Of a stretch of DNA of 64,000 bases, positions 48,180-59,658 are shown piece after piece. The notes below the pieces were generated by a model. It was not told the DNA's origin, ran no database searches, and saw only the letters and a program-made list of their open reading frames with translations. Position 1 is the stretch's first letter, and every line of letters starts with the position of its first letter. Origin of the DNA: Dermacentor variabilis (taxonomy: Eukaryota > Arthropoda > Arachnida > Ixodida > Ixodidae); assembly GCF_050947875.1 (NCBI RefSeq), contig NC_134570.1, positions 107,331,622 through 107,395,621 of the forward strand, read 5' to 3'. The position numbers and the translations under genes were made by a program.

Positions 48180-49656
48180 AGGGAGCAGCTGTGCTGTTTT
48201 CAGAATTACGACTCGCATGCTCGTTCATACGAGATCTGCCTCTCTAAAATTAACAGAATACCTTAATCAACACAAAACTGTTAATTCAGAATAGTGAGAG
48301 AAAAAGTTAATGGCTTAATTTTTCAAAATTATCATGACATTCTGTGTGCTGAAGCGACTTCGCACACTGCCGGCGTTCGCGACCAAAAAGTAGTGTGTTA
48401 GTTACAGTGAGCAAGAAAGATGTAAGTGCGTGTGCTTCATAGCAAAATGAAATTTTTGCAATATAGTGGTAGTGTAGCAAGAAACTATTACGTGTGAGTA
48501 TGACCCGCAGCAGCCGACGTAACACCGAAAAATGCGTAGTCATACATTTTATACACCGCACTACTTACTCTGCGTCCAAGCAATCTCTCTCGGTTGTGAA
48601 AAGGAGCTACATCGCTGATCTGTCGAGTGAATCCTTAAATTCGGAGCCAGCAGGGCATGCGTCTAAATCAGTGTCTCGGATAGAGCGTAATGTTAATGCA
48701 ATATCGGAAGCAACGACGTGTCCAAAACATATATGCTCGATAGCAATTCGATTCACATCGCTCAATAAAAAGCTTTATTTACAGCACGCATACTTATGTC
48801 CTAGCGTTTTTCTTCGGGCGAGAATATCCGTTCACAGATGCATAAAAACAGTTGCTTGCACTCCGGTCTTTCTCACTGGCAACACAGCACCGCAACGAAC
48901 TTGGGGTGCGCCATTCATGTGCGACCACGGACGTCGTCGCTCGAGCAGTGGCTGCTGTTGCCATTGCTATACGCGGTCCTTTCAAACATTACACCGGACG
49001 TTGTCAGCATGTACCCAAAAGGACATAAAAGTCGTATTTCACGTACTGAAGAACACAAGCGAGGGTCACGCAGTACGAAAACACAGTCAGAACCTGAGCC
49101 GACATCACGAGCCAGTGAGCAGCTTCGAGGTATACCTAAGCCTTTTTCCGCACTTGAAAACGTTGCTCTTGCATTCATCGTTGTCAGCAAAGTGATCAGA
49201 TTTAACGTACTTGAAGCTGAGATACAGTGAGCTTCAGGCATGCCTATAACACTTTCTGGAAGGAAATACGGGAAACAATTTGACGAAACGCTGTCACGGA
49301 ACGACACTTAACAGATGTAAACAGACCGTCAGCCATGAGCACTGCCGACTCCGCCGAACGCGCCCGGTCGTTGCCGAGGCGCACAGCCTCATGGGAAGCG
49401 CCACGTGACCAACCTGTCTGGGCGGAGGGAAGTTTTTTAAAACTCCCTGTCGGATCTTCACGGGAGAACAAGATTTTTAAGTGGAGTAAAATCGCGTCAT
49501 GTCGCCCTAATACTCCCGCAGCTAGCCAGCGGAGTGAAACAAGGGAATGGCGCTGTTTTGCTCCCATACATCGGAGTAAATATTTCAGGAGGAGAGGTTT
49601 TAGGGCACATCACCTGCTAAAAACTCCCAGATGGGTTTATTTTCGTTTACAGTGTA
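47235..49656. mobile_element. inner DNA-transposon-like element with CACTGTAAACG ends
   Basis: The left end TACACTGTAAACGGAAATAA pairs with the right end TTATTTTCGTTTACAGTGTA (49637-49656). Both subterminal regions are rich in ACTCC/GGAGT words, as in transposase-binding subterminal repeats. No transposase domain was found. A 233-codon plus-strand ORF at 48494-49195 overlaps long antisense ORFs and has no motif. CACTG-type ends hint at the CMC/EnSpm group, but this is a guess. Confidence 0.65.
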
Positions 49657-49749
49657 CTTCCAAGTCACGAACGGCTTGCGCGTTATCAGCATGACAGAGC
49701 ATTCTCTACGGGAATGTAGCGAGCGCAGAGTTTTCAAGAAAGGAAACGC

Positions 49750-49821
49750 AAGCAAGACAGATTACGATTATTGTTGTGTGGCAAATATACACCCCAAAGG
49801 GTGCAACTGTTTTAAGAGTAT
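49750..49821 (-). mobile_element. right inverted terminal repeat of the outer MITE-like element
   Basis: This is the reverse complement of 47138-47210, with TGTGTGGCAAATATACACCC and GGGTGCAACTGTTTTAAGAG. The match is about 85-90% by eye. Confidence 0.8.
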
Positions 49822-51842
49822 GCTTTATAGCGGCACGCCGAACACGATGAGAAAACTTCGCCAGATTTCAGCTTTTAATTCCATCCAATAGATGACTATC
49901 GGTGTTTCTGTATGTTGTAAATTCAGTGACTGACATTGTTAATCCACGAACATTGTGGGCATGTGCTGTTTCATTCACCATTGACAATAGCCAATGTACG
50001 CTGACGTACTTGAAGTATGTTTTTTTGCTAGTTGAGACCTCTCGGTCACCTGACAATAGCGATATCTGTAATCATGTTAGAATACTGTAGACACGAGTAC
50101 CGCCCCGAGAGCGGTGACAAAACACCTTAAACCAGCGAGCGAACAACGAAACGAGCACCACCAGCCGCTACCTTAGCGGCCATATTGCTAACTACGAAAT
50201 GATGATGATGTTAGTTTTGATTTTGCCAGCGCCATCTCATGGTGGCATACCTTATAGTTCACAATGCCACTGCTACTCTGATTTTCGTTGCACTGTGGAC
50301 GGTACAGTTTCCCTGGTCTAAGTTTATACAGGTGTTCAGTGGTTATGCAGCCTTCGTACATGCTTCTGTTCCGATGTAGCGTCCGTCACAACCGAATTTT
50401 TTTGTCTTGTGAACGTCAGCTATATGCCTGAAGAGAAAAGTACACAATAAGCTCATTTTACCATGAAGTAAACCATATATGTATAGCGCAGAATCTCGAA
50501 TAACAAATAAGTACAAGAACGAGCCAAGGTCTGCAACGAGTGCTGGAATTCGAAAAAGAAGTTGGCAGTTTCGTCCTAAGCTCGAAGCTTTGACAGCGAC
50601 AGCAATTGGTTTAGCGTTGCGCTTGAAATCCTCGGACGGTGTTGTAATTATATGGAGGTGCGACATGGCTCGAAGCATCACGCAAGGAAACTTCTGCTGG
50701 GCAGAATAAACAGCGTCCTGGCAGCTACCAGGCGTCTTAGGAAGCTAGCGTCACACGCGCCGCTAATGGCGTTGCAGGCGTCGCACCTCGACGCTGCACG
50801 AGACGACACTGGATCGACGAGACCGCGGCGGGAAAGCATCGGTATTAGATAGCGCCTACAAACGTTAGGTTATAATTGGTTTAGGATAAAAGGCACACAT
50901 TGCGAATGAAGTGTTTCTGTGTCCCTTCATTGCGCTCTGTAATTCCCAAGGTTCTGACGAATAAATCTATCAAGACCATAAAACCTGGTCAGAGCAACTT
51001 TGGCTGTTTCAATAATCTTTGTATTTTTTCCCTCCCCGGATGCTTCGCTTGCGAAACCGTTCATGTGATGTACTTCTTATGTTTGCTTTATTCATTATGT
51101 GAAAGAAAAACTAAGTTGCAGTTCTTGTGATTCTGTGCGTTCACGTTCCGTAAGGTGCAAATAAACTTCCCCTTGTTAAATGCTGACGCCGTGACAAAGA
51201 TGCCTGGCTGCCGCACTTGTATTCAATAAGCTGCTATCGACACCGTGTAGTTCCACCGGATCGGTGCAGCTTGCTTATCGCTGCGCCTGGAAGCAAGCAA
51301 GAAAAAAAAAAAGAGTGCATACTATGGACACCGGGAACATACAACTGGCAACAAGAATGCGTGGTCGAGCTAGCGCTGCTCTGAGGGGCATGCTCTGGCT
51401 TCGCATTTCAGTAGCGGCGACACAGGCAGCAACACGTTTGCTGTAGGACGGTTCTTCTGGTGTACTGCATGGTTCGTCTCATCTTTTATATTTATGGAAG
51501 GGGTTGGCGAGCATTCGAAGTTTCCAACACGAATCGAATATTACACACTAAATGTTCGTATTCGCACGAACAAAGGAGGAGCTTTGTTTGCCAAAGAGCC
51601 TGATATCCCCAAGTCGTAGGTAAACACAAGCCTCTAAGCAAGAGAAAAAGCCTTCGCAGATGTATGCCAATCCGAGCAACTCATTCATCGAGTACGGCGA
51701 AGCTGTATATGAAGGAGCCCTTGCACCCTTCGGAAAAATCCTAGGTGTCTGCTTCACAAGTTCCTGAAATCTATACCCAGACTTTGCAAGCGCTTCACTA
51801 TATCCGTTACGAATCCTTCTCTATACACGAGCCTCTTCATAT
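49822..51842. other. non-coding stretch, no gene seen
   Basis: Short ORFs only, with no recognised element. Confidence 0.45.
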
Positions 51843-51993
51843 TGTTACGGGAAGGCAGAAGCCTGCGTCTATTTACAGATGGCTTTTAATGGCTGAGCCA
51901 ACAAGCGTAGAGCAGCGATAAAGCTAAACTCTTTTTCGTCGTCTCCAAGGCCACCATCATCGTCCTCTTTTTCCCACATTACCGTCTGTGACA
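51843..51993 (+). mobile_element. possible solo LTR or small TIR element
   Basis: A 151-base block starts TGTTACGGG and ends TGTGACA, with ATAT on both sides (51839-51842 and 51994-51997). TG...CA ends and a 4-bp duplication fit a solo LTR. The ends are also loosely inverted (TGTTAC and GTGACA). The flanks are AT-rich, so the duplication could be chance. Confidence 0.35.
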
Positions 51994-52037
51994 ATATACT
52001 TAGCTATATACCGCAGCTTATAGTATACATACTGTAT

Positions 52038-52159
52038 ACCGATTTACACCCTTAAGCGTCTTTAAAAATGCAAGTTGGTCTGTAACTCACACCTTTATAC
52101 CCAAAGGGAGTAAAGGTGTGAGTTCTTGACAGAAAGCACCCTTAAGTGTGCAAATCGGT
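52038..52159. mobile_element. double-hairpin MITE
   Basis: Outer arms ACCGATTTACACCCTTAAG and CTTAAGTGTGCAAATCGGT enclose an inner hairpin AACTCACACCTTTA...TAAAGGTGTGAGTT. The same outer and inner plan appears at 63878-64000. GATTA-type repeats follow at 52159-52220. Confidence 0.75.
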
Positions 52160-52221
52160 GATTAGAGTGATTAGATCGATTAGATTAGATTAGATCGGTG
52201 ATTAGATTAGAGCAAATCAGA
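52159..52221. repeat. GATTA-rich minisatellite
   Basis: GTGATTAGA, TCGATTAGATTAGATTAGA and further GATTAGA units are irregularly repeated next to the MITE. Confidence 0.8.
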
Positions 52222-52456
52222 GTGATTAGCTACGCTCTCCGTTATCATCCGACGTATGTTGTTCTTGCATGCTGTGCCGGCTCTATATATATGCTGACTC
52301 CGGCGCCTGACCGCACGTTTCGATGGCCTATAGTCGTGCGACTGCCTCGGGCCTCCGACGCAAGCTGCGTTGCAGGGGCCCTTCTTGTGAAGGTGCTTGT
52401 GAAGGTGGTTGGCCAGCGAAGCTGTGGTCTCAGCTGATCCGATAGACCAATGTGAC

Positions 52457-52715
52457 TTAGCCTTGAATTGGGTCCTGCCGAGCCTGAGCCCGACGCTGTT
52501 GTGTATATTGACGTTGCTGTTCTTTTCGTCGCTCATCGTATTCGCACGGCTCTTCAGGCGTCCTCACTGTACGTGGCTTGCCTTGGGCAGGAACCGCTGC
52601 GTCCTGCCTAGCGTGAGCACGACGTCGTTGTGCATACTGACGTTGCTGTTCCCGTCGCCACTCCATCGTGTTTGCGCTGCTCTTCGGGAGTCCTAATTAT
52701 GCGTGGCCTTTCCAT
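52457..52715 (-). pseudogene. repetitive Arg/Gln-rich ORF, one frameshift, function unknown
   Basis: On the minus strand, ATG at 52713-52715 starts MERPRIIRTPEEQRKHDG. After a one-base shift near 52666 the frame reads RREQQRQYAQRRRAHARQD, then a second copy of the unit (RTPEE...DERRKEQQRQYTQQRRA), and stops at 52457. The unit is about 44 residues and occurs about twice. Such highly charged repeats suggest a helical nucleic-acid-binding or structural peptide. No family is recognised. Tick genomes may hold similar repeats, but that is only an impression. Confidence 0.45.
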
Positions 52716-52794
52716 AGCGCTATCGGAACATAAATGAAATCAGTTGCTTGGCGGGTTCTTTTTTACAGATGAAAGCGTAGTTACGTCGCTCCCT

Positions 52795-52915
52795 GCTTCG
52801 TATATGCTGCAGTTGCCGCTCCCCGGCAAATGCAGCTTACGCAACTGCAATCTATACCGGGAAACGCTTGCGGCGAATGCTATGCGCGAAGACGAGCCTT
52901 CTGGTTCTTTTTTTT
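52795..52915 (+). repeat. dispersed repeat, copy B
   Basis: This is homologous to 5180-5290, with the shared words TGCAGCTTA, TACCGGGAAACGCT and GGCGAAYGCTATGC. Confidence 0.6.
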
Positions 52916-53384
52916 CCCTCGCACGGCCGGATGCGCGGAGGCGAGCGCCATCTGGTGGTGCTGCAAGGAACCCAGCGACGCGCGTCTCCCGTGTGACTGG
53001 TTGAGTTTTCGGGCGCAGAGACGAAGAAAAACCGAGGTCTACAGTCACATACAGCTTCGCTGCGCAAAAGATAATTCTGCGCAGTGGCTCAAACACAGGA
53101 TGAAATTTCGACGTTTACAAAGCTATACACACAACTTTAGCCCTCGCATGTGTCTTGTTTTAAGGCCTCTGAAATGCCCTGGTCTCCGAGCTGTTGGCTG
53201 TGGGCGTGCGTCTACGTAGATATATACCTACCACCTGGCTCTGATATTTGTGGTTACCCATGAATGGTGGTGACGAATTGCGTTTTCTTTGCCGGTCGTC
53301 TACTCGCTTTATTCTATGCAGACGAAGAATTTCAAGTTTATCCATGGCTTCTACTTTTTCCTCCGGCGAAGCTGTTATTGCGTC
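52916..53384. other. non-coding stretch, no gene seen
   Basis: No motif was found in any frame. Confidence 0.45.
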
Positions 53385-53530
53385 TATTTGGGAATGGGTA
53401 GTGTCCGAGCCAAAACATCAATTCTAAACGTCCACGCCACTCTCTGGGGGACTGGGGTTTAGACTTCCAGCCCCCGCCACCCCTGGTCCCCATCAAAGAC
53501 ACACTAAAGTTTTATCTCTCTCTCTCTCGT
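53385..53530 (+). mobile_element. possible retroelement 3' end with (TC)n tail
   Basis: A C-rich stretch is followed by ACACTAAAGTTTTATCTCTC, then (TC)n to about 53529. It resembles the AATAAAGTTTT-plus-repeat ends of the I-clade copies in this window. No coding remains. Confidence 0.4.
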
Positions 53531-54949
53531 GACAGAACCACTGCAGCGTGCTCAACATGTAGCTCGAATGAGAGGTTGGGCTTGTCAGAGATGACGTATA
53601 TACGTATACGGGCGAATTCGGAAGTGTGCGAGGTAATTAATCAGGCGCGTTGTGGGACGCTACAAAAATTCTGTTAATTGCGCTTTGAGACTATCATCAG
53701 CGCTTGGACTCTGAAATAATACGTGCTTTGTAGGAAAGAATCGAATCTTGGGAGTAGCATGTTGTAGAAACTTTAAGATTGTACTGTATGCTTTTTAGGA
53801 GCACCGTTGGAAGTTATCCAGTTAGCGCTGACGTGGTTGTTCTCTTCGATGTCTGCCGGAGGATTAAAGCGTTCGCCATTTAATTGCGAACTACTCGGCG
53901 TATCAAATTCAGGCTTCGTGGAAACAAAAATGGCGTTCGGAAACAAACATGCTAGAAAGAATTTCAACATCGTAGGTATGTTGAAGCTGCAGCAGCAAGT
54001 TTTCGAATTACCACTGAAGCCTTCGAAATGTTTCTTCTACCAGTAAATAAACTGTTTACAAGTGTTGCTGTAGTAAACGGTTCAATATTTTTTTACCAGG
54101 AACATCGTACACGTGTACGGAAGACGCCCTGGGCTTAGAATTAACCGTTGAAGCTATCTTTCCGATTTCGGTATAGTATTTATTCGAGAGCGCTAAATGA
54201 AAGCTGTCGCGCTCTCGATACCGCCGGTGTATAAGTGTATACATAAGGGAAACGGGGGCTCAATGCAGCGTGGCGAGGACCGTGATGAAACTAAGACAGG
54301 GCCCAGTTTTGAATACTATATAGCTATAGGATGGACAATGGCAAGACATCGGCCATGCAATAAGTGTTAAGTGAGCACTGAAAAGAAGAAAAAAAACTTC
54401 AATAACTTGAGCAGCAATGATAAATTACCCTTCTATCATAATAAAAGAGAAGGAAATGTTGTTGTCACCGGGAGAAGAAGCTGGTAAGCCAGAAAAGACG
54501 CAAACACAAATAACGGGTGGCGACGCCGCCCGTTAGGTTCACGCACCAACTCGCCACGACATCACGGATTTTGACGGCGTCTGCTCCGGTCTAGTTATGT
54601 TTTTGTTTCTCGGCCAACATGGGCCTACATCGTACCCTATAAAATAGTCAAAGACTGAACTTAGCCGGCTTCAAAGACGTTTATTGAGCCACAATGGCCC
54701 AAATACGAAAAAAAAAAAGAAAATAAACGGCTTGAAATTCGTGACACCACACTAACGCACCGGCGCTGGAGTCCCGGCGCGAAATTTAAGAACGGAACTT
54801 CGACCTTAATTTTCTCTTCTAGAAATCGACGTTATACAAGAAACACTAACGAAAATTAAACTAAATTCACACTTTGTCAGTCTAAACTCATTTAGCGTTT
54901 CCTTTTAGCGTCCCTCTAAATGGGCTTCTTCGTCGATGGACATTTTGCG
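53531..54949. other. non-coding stretch, no gene seen
   Basis: Short ORFs only. A-rich runs lie near 54389 and 54709. Confidence 0.45.
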
Positions 54950-55910
54950 GAGCAGTTACGATTTGTCGAGGCCACTTCGGTACAGCCCGGCCGGATGCCA
55001 CGGCTGTCCACATGGACTACGGGCTAACGTGCGAGCTGCCGACGGACGGCACCTGCAGGGCGTTCCCGAGTGACAGGCGGAGAGCAGCGCTCGGCTCCCT
55101 CAACATTAGCCCCTCCGAGCCGCACTATATGCCGGAACTAAAGTTGTCCACGTCTACACCCGTCTCCGCCTCTTCTGTCTCCTTCCAGGAGCCGCCTTGC
55201 CGCGCACTATTTCCCGGCGCGCAGTGTATCCGTGCCCGCGTACCGAAACGTACGCGGCACACGAGCCCAACCGCGCTCAAGCACCTACGTGTACGCACTA
55301 AATGTACAGCCGTTTGCAAGAAAGTGTACACGCTAAGACGAACGCGCCCCCCTGTATATGCATAGGTGCAGCAGGCACGGGCGCGCCGCTGACGCTCCCG
55401 AGGAACCTGCTCGTTCTATTATACGCACGTCAGCTCTACATATTATGCGTGCACAAAAGAAACAAAAAAAAAAAAAAACGTGCCCCGCGTGGCCTTCCTT
55501 TGTGTTCGGGCTGCTCGTCGCACAAAGTATCTCGTGCCGGCGCTCTTTTGTTCCTCGCCTCGCGTATTTCCGTGTAGCAGCGTGTCGTGTATGCAAAACG
55601 GACACAGACGCCGCGCGCATGTGTGGTAAGCGGAAGCAGCTCAGGAGGCGGCGCGGCCAAAGGACGCGGAAGTATATGTACGGCACGCTTTTCGGTACGC
55701 CAACCGCCGAGCAGCCGCCTGGAAGGAAGCGCGCGCGCATATCAATCCCGACGCCTCGCAAGGTCGCGTGTCCCGCGCGAGTCGTCCACGTGTGACAGAT
55801 ACGCGATAAGCGCTCGCGCTCTTTTCTGGCTGCCCTCTGGAGGTTTCTGCCGAGCCTCCGTGGCAATGCCAGCGAAAAAAAAAAAAAATCAATGAAGAAC
55901 AAGCATGCCT
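54950..55910. other. CpG-rich block, no coding recognised
   Basis: High GC with conflicting ORFs on both strands (up to 189 codons on the minus strand). Poly-A interruptions occur near 55465 and 55874. It might be a promoter or untranslated exon, but nothing specific was seen. Confidence 0.3.
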
Positions 55911-58384
55911 AAAACACACCTTTTTCTTTTTTTTTTTTTTTCTTATACAGCTTTTCAAGAACAATTCAGCGCCCGGCGCCACGTTCGCGAGTGTACACTC
56001 CGCCTCAACACGCTCTTGCACTGCAGGGAAGCCTAACATTCGTGTCAGCAGCCACTCGGTAACAAAAGCAAGAGATGTGGAACCTTGTTGGGGCGCGTGA
56101 CACACGCCTACACTGGGGGTACTGGTCAAGAGTCGAGTAGCTCAATAGGAAATAACAAATAAAAGAAATGAAAGGCAAGTTGACAGCACGGTAGGTTGCG
56201 ATCAACAGGAGGAGATTAGTGAATACGAATTAGTGAAAGCGAAGGAATAAATAAATAAAGCATACTAATCAAACAAATCGAACTGAATTTGGCGAAAGAA
56301 TATATTTAAACCCAACGCATGCGTTGGTATCTATGTGAGGCGAGGATTTTAATCGAGTGTAGTGTATTAAATCCTATACAGGTAACGGCGATGCGTTCAC
56401 AAGCGTTCACTTTCGTGTTACATGCAGAATATTTATGTTTGCCCCCTACACCGCTCACAAGCTGTGCCGAAATGCATACGCCAATGCACACACCTCACAT
56501 GTGTGCACATGTGACGTCGCAAATGCACATGGGCGACACGTCTATATGCAGCGATGTCGCGAAGCACGAATACACTGTTTGACGCTTGTCGAAGAAAAGA
56601 TGCCGACAACAACGGCTCTGTAACGTACAACTTCCTGCGGCAACGAAGGGAGAGCTATGGGCGCGTGGCTGCTGCACACGTGTTACAGCGCCAAGTAGTC
56701 TGGCAGCGTTTGACAGTGCTTTTGGTTTGTCGGAAGAGACACTGAATCGACGCATGCAGCTTCCGCGTTCGACGGTTTCACGTTTCCCCAGACGTGGAAG
56801 GGAAGATCCGCAAAAAAATAAAAAAAATAAATAAAAAAAATAAGTAAACCTTTGCACTCGGTGGTGTGTCCTGTCTTGTTTAACTGTCGGTAATCAGGCT
56901 TTTATGCTTTGTTTTCCCCAGCCTAAACTAACGTGGAGTAAAACGCCGTACTATTTTTAAGAAGCGCTCGCACTTGTGCGCGCTTTTCCTCTGTAGCTTT
57001 CGTTCCATGGCCACAGAAGATTGTCCACGAGTATACTCCGGTCTGTTTCTATTCCATTTCTGCATTCATCCATCCACGATTGCTCAAACATTTTTCGGAA
57101 TTCCCCCGCTTCGCCTGTCGGTCACGCGACGTCACGAAAACCGCGATAACAACGATAATTTTCTTTTTCCTCGTTTATTTTTCTTCTTCCTTTGTTCTTG
57201 CCGTTAGTCTTCCGCTATTGGCCAAAAGTTTTCTGGCTGCGCCCACTTCGCCTGTCTGTCACGCGACGTCGGAAAAGTGCGAGAACTCAACAGGGCAAAG
57301 TGACGTGTGCGCATCAAAGATGCATTAGCCCTTTAACTGGTAAGGTCAAAAAGACTTGGCCTAAAATATTTTCATTGCTTTATTTCTTTATGGTCTTCAA
57401 ATACATACCAAATGAAATATTAAAGTGCTTCTCTGAATTCTATATATAAGTGAGATACAGTATATAGGTCGGAAATATTGTTGACCCGCCGGTTAAAGTC
57501 CAAAAATTCACCAACTTACGGTCCAAAAGTGGTGTTTAGTACTTGCTTTGACAAGGTCAATGTGTGTTACTGAGATGCAACTCCATGGAGATAAAAAAAA
57601 GTAAGAGCTTGCCTAAACAAAAAAAAAAGTTTTGCATTGACGAGTATATGACCACCACGTGCGCTAAGAAGAGATCGACGAAGCCTTCGGGGTTTTGTCA
57701 CTAAAGCATCGGCTGCCGCTCACGGTCGACACATTTGTGTACAGAACCGTTGGGCAGGTGCATGCATAAAAGAATAGAGGTAAATGAAACAGCATAAGCT
57801 AATACTTAGACTTGTATAGTTTTCTGCAGATGTTTTTGCAAGGTCAGCAATATTGTTGAGCAGCTAGTTCAAAGAATAATATGTCGAACAATTTTTGCTT
57901 TTATTTTCGGAATAGCCGGCGGCTGTCCAGTTCCGAAAGAAGTAGAAGGTGTCTGCGTATACCAATTGCTCGGACACTGCATGGCTACATGCAGCTGCTA
58001 GGGAGCTTTATTTGCGTATAATAAATATTTTTTGTGTGGCAGTATAACGTTGTCGAGCCTTTCGGCACGTTTACGATGTCGCTCTGGCAACACTTCTTCG
58101 CTTTTCAGCGACATTTTTCAACCTTCGATTGCACGCCGCTGCGATTTTCGACCAGCCGCCGCGAGATGAGCAAGGGGCAGCAGGCCAATGGCAGACGTGG
58201 GCACCACCCTCCCCATCCGCTTATCTACTTTTCACTCCACTATTGTTCGGCACCACCGAAACCCTCTACACTTCTGCGTGCCCCTCGTCTCTTGTCAGCC
58301 AAGTCGATAAGAAAAACCTGCCAGGATAAGCAATGCTATTTGTTTTGGCAGCAAACAAAAGTGACTTCCTATAGACGACGAAAG
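55911..58384. other. long non-coding stretch, no gene seen
   Basis: A T-run lies at 55927-55941 and A-rich runs at 56813-56845. No domain or repeat family was recognised. Confidence 0.45.
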
Positions 58385-58770
58385 AAAGGCAGTTAACCGA
58401 GGGGCCCGATTTTGATAAGTCATATCGTAACAAGCCAACATACACTGACACCAAGGGCAACATAGGGGAAATTACTTGTGCCTAATAAATGAAATAAGGA
58501 AACGAAAATTAACGGAAACGAAAGTTGATGAAAAAAACAACTTGCCACTGCAGGCGGTGTACGATCCCACAACCCTCGCATTTTGCGTGCGATGTTTCTA
58601 CCAATTGAGCTACCGTGGCGCCGTTTCCCCATCCACTTTCTTGAGTATTTATGTTTCCTAGTAGAATCTTGGGAGCGTTAGCCAGCGCCACCACTCACAG
58701 ACCTTGGCGGCGGACGTGGAACGTCCTTTCTGCCGCAGGCGTCACGAGAACGTGATCTTTTTGGGTGAAG
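58385..58770 (-). mobile_element. Ruka-like tRNA-derived SINE, copy 3
   Basis: On the minus strand this is the full-length family structure with a diverged tRNA-like module (58543-58619, 77 bases; box B degenerate). Its leader, in the normal orientation, contains GGACGTTCCACGTCCGCC. The 3' region continues into ATCGGGCCCCTCGGTTAAC, which copy 1 lacks because of TA expansion. Confidence 0.8.
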
Positions 58771-58854
58771 GCAACCGGTCAATAAACCCACACATGCTAT
58801 ACCTGAAGGCATCATTGTTGCCGGATTCGAGATCCTCGTTATATAATAAACGAA

Positions 58855-59050
58855 AGAAAGCGAGTTAACCGAGAGGGCCGACTTTTATTAGTCGCATCAT
58901 GACAAGCCAAGAAGCACTGACATCAAGGACCACATAGGGGAAATTACTTGTGCTTAATACATGAAATAAGGAAAAGATACATTAATGGAAATGAAAGTGG
59001 ATGAAAAAACAACTTGCCGAAGGGGGGGAACGATCCCACAACCTTCGCTA
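58855..59050 (-). mobile_element. Ruka-like SINE, copy 4, truncated inside the tRNA-like module
   Basis: The 3' region and body match copy 3, starting with the same GTTAACC flank 471 bases away. The tRNA-like module breaks off after CCTTCGC at about 59050. Either the SINE is 5'-truncated or it was cut by a later event. Confidence 0.75.
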
Positions 59051-59377
59051 TAAACGAGCAGAGCGTTCGATTGGTCGGTTCATGCAGCGTTGCGGGTGAC
59101 CGCCCAATGCTTAATTTCCTCGGCGGTTACGCAAATTTGGCGTCAGGAGGTTGGAATCAAAAATCGATTGGAGCAGTTTTACATTATAGGGCCCTAGGCA
59201 TATACACAAGGAAGAACGACACATATCTGCACATCTTGTGTCACAGTGGCGCATACGCGTTCTGGCGCATTGGCGAAGAGTGGGCACAAGCCCAATGGTA
59301 TACATACCGAATGACTAAACAAATATCAAGTAAAGAAAACAATACATTGAATATTAACGGTTATTACATGAGTTACA
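59051..59377. other. unrecognised segment upstream of the RTE copy
   Basis: This part is open in the frame of the downstream RTE linker but does not look like an APE endonuclease. It may be host sequence flanking a 5'-truncated RTE. Confidence 0.4.
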
Positions 59378-59658
59378 GTAAGCTATCGCAGGAGACGAAA
59401 GATCTGATCAAGAAACGCCAATGTATGAAAGCCTCTAACCCTACAGCTAGAATAGAACTGGCAGAACTTTCTAAGTTAATCAACAAGCGTAAGACAGCGG
59501 ACATCAGAAACTATAATATGGATAGAATTGAACAGGCTCTCAGGAACGGAGGAAGCCTAAAAACAGTGAAGAAGAAACTAGGAATAGGCAAGAATCAGAC
59601 GTGTGCGTTAAGAGACAAAGCCGGCAATATCGTTACCAATATGGATGAGATAGTTTAA
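59378..59658 (+). pseudogene. RTE-like retrotransposon: linker before the RT, ending in a single stop
   Basis: Lysine-rich codons KLSQETKDLIKKR, ARIELAELSKLINKRK and LRDKAGNIVTN read as the region that lies between endonuclease and RT in RTE proteins. TAA at 59656-59658 interrupts it, and the same frame continues as RT at 59659. The endonuclease is absent, so the copy is 5'-truncated. Confidence 0.8.

Noticed and set aside
48494..49195. 233-codon ORF as a transposase of the inner DNA element
   Set aside because: No DDE, BED, zinc-finger or other transposase motif was seen, and long ORFs run antisense over it.
51843..51993. Firm call of an LTR retrotransposon
   Set aside because: Only one short block with TG...CA ends is present, there is no internal region or primer binding site, and the 4-bp flank is AT-only. 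It was kept as a low-confidence candidate.
55333..55902. 189-codon minus-strand ORF
   Set aside because: It lies in a CpG-rich block with poly-A/poly-T interruptions and competing plus-strand ORFs. The phenylalanine runs come from poly-T.
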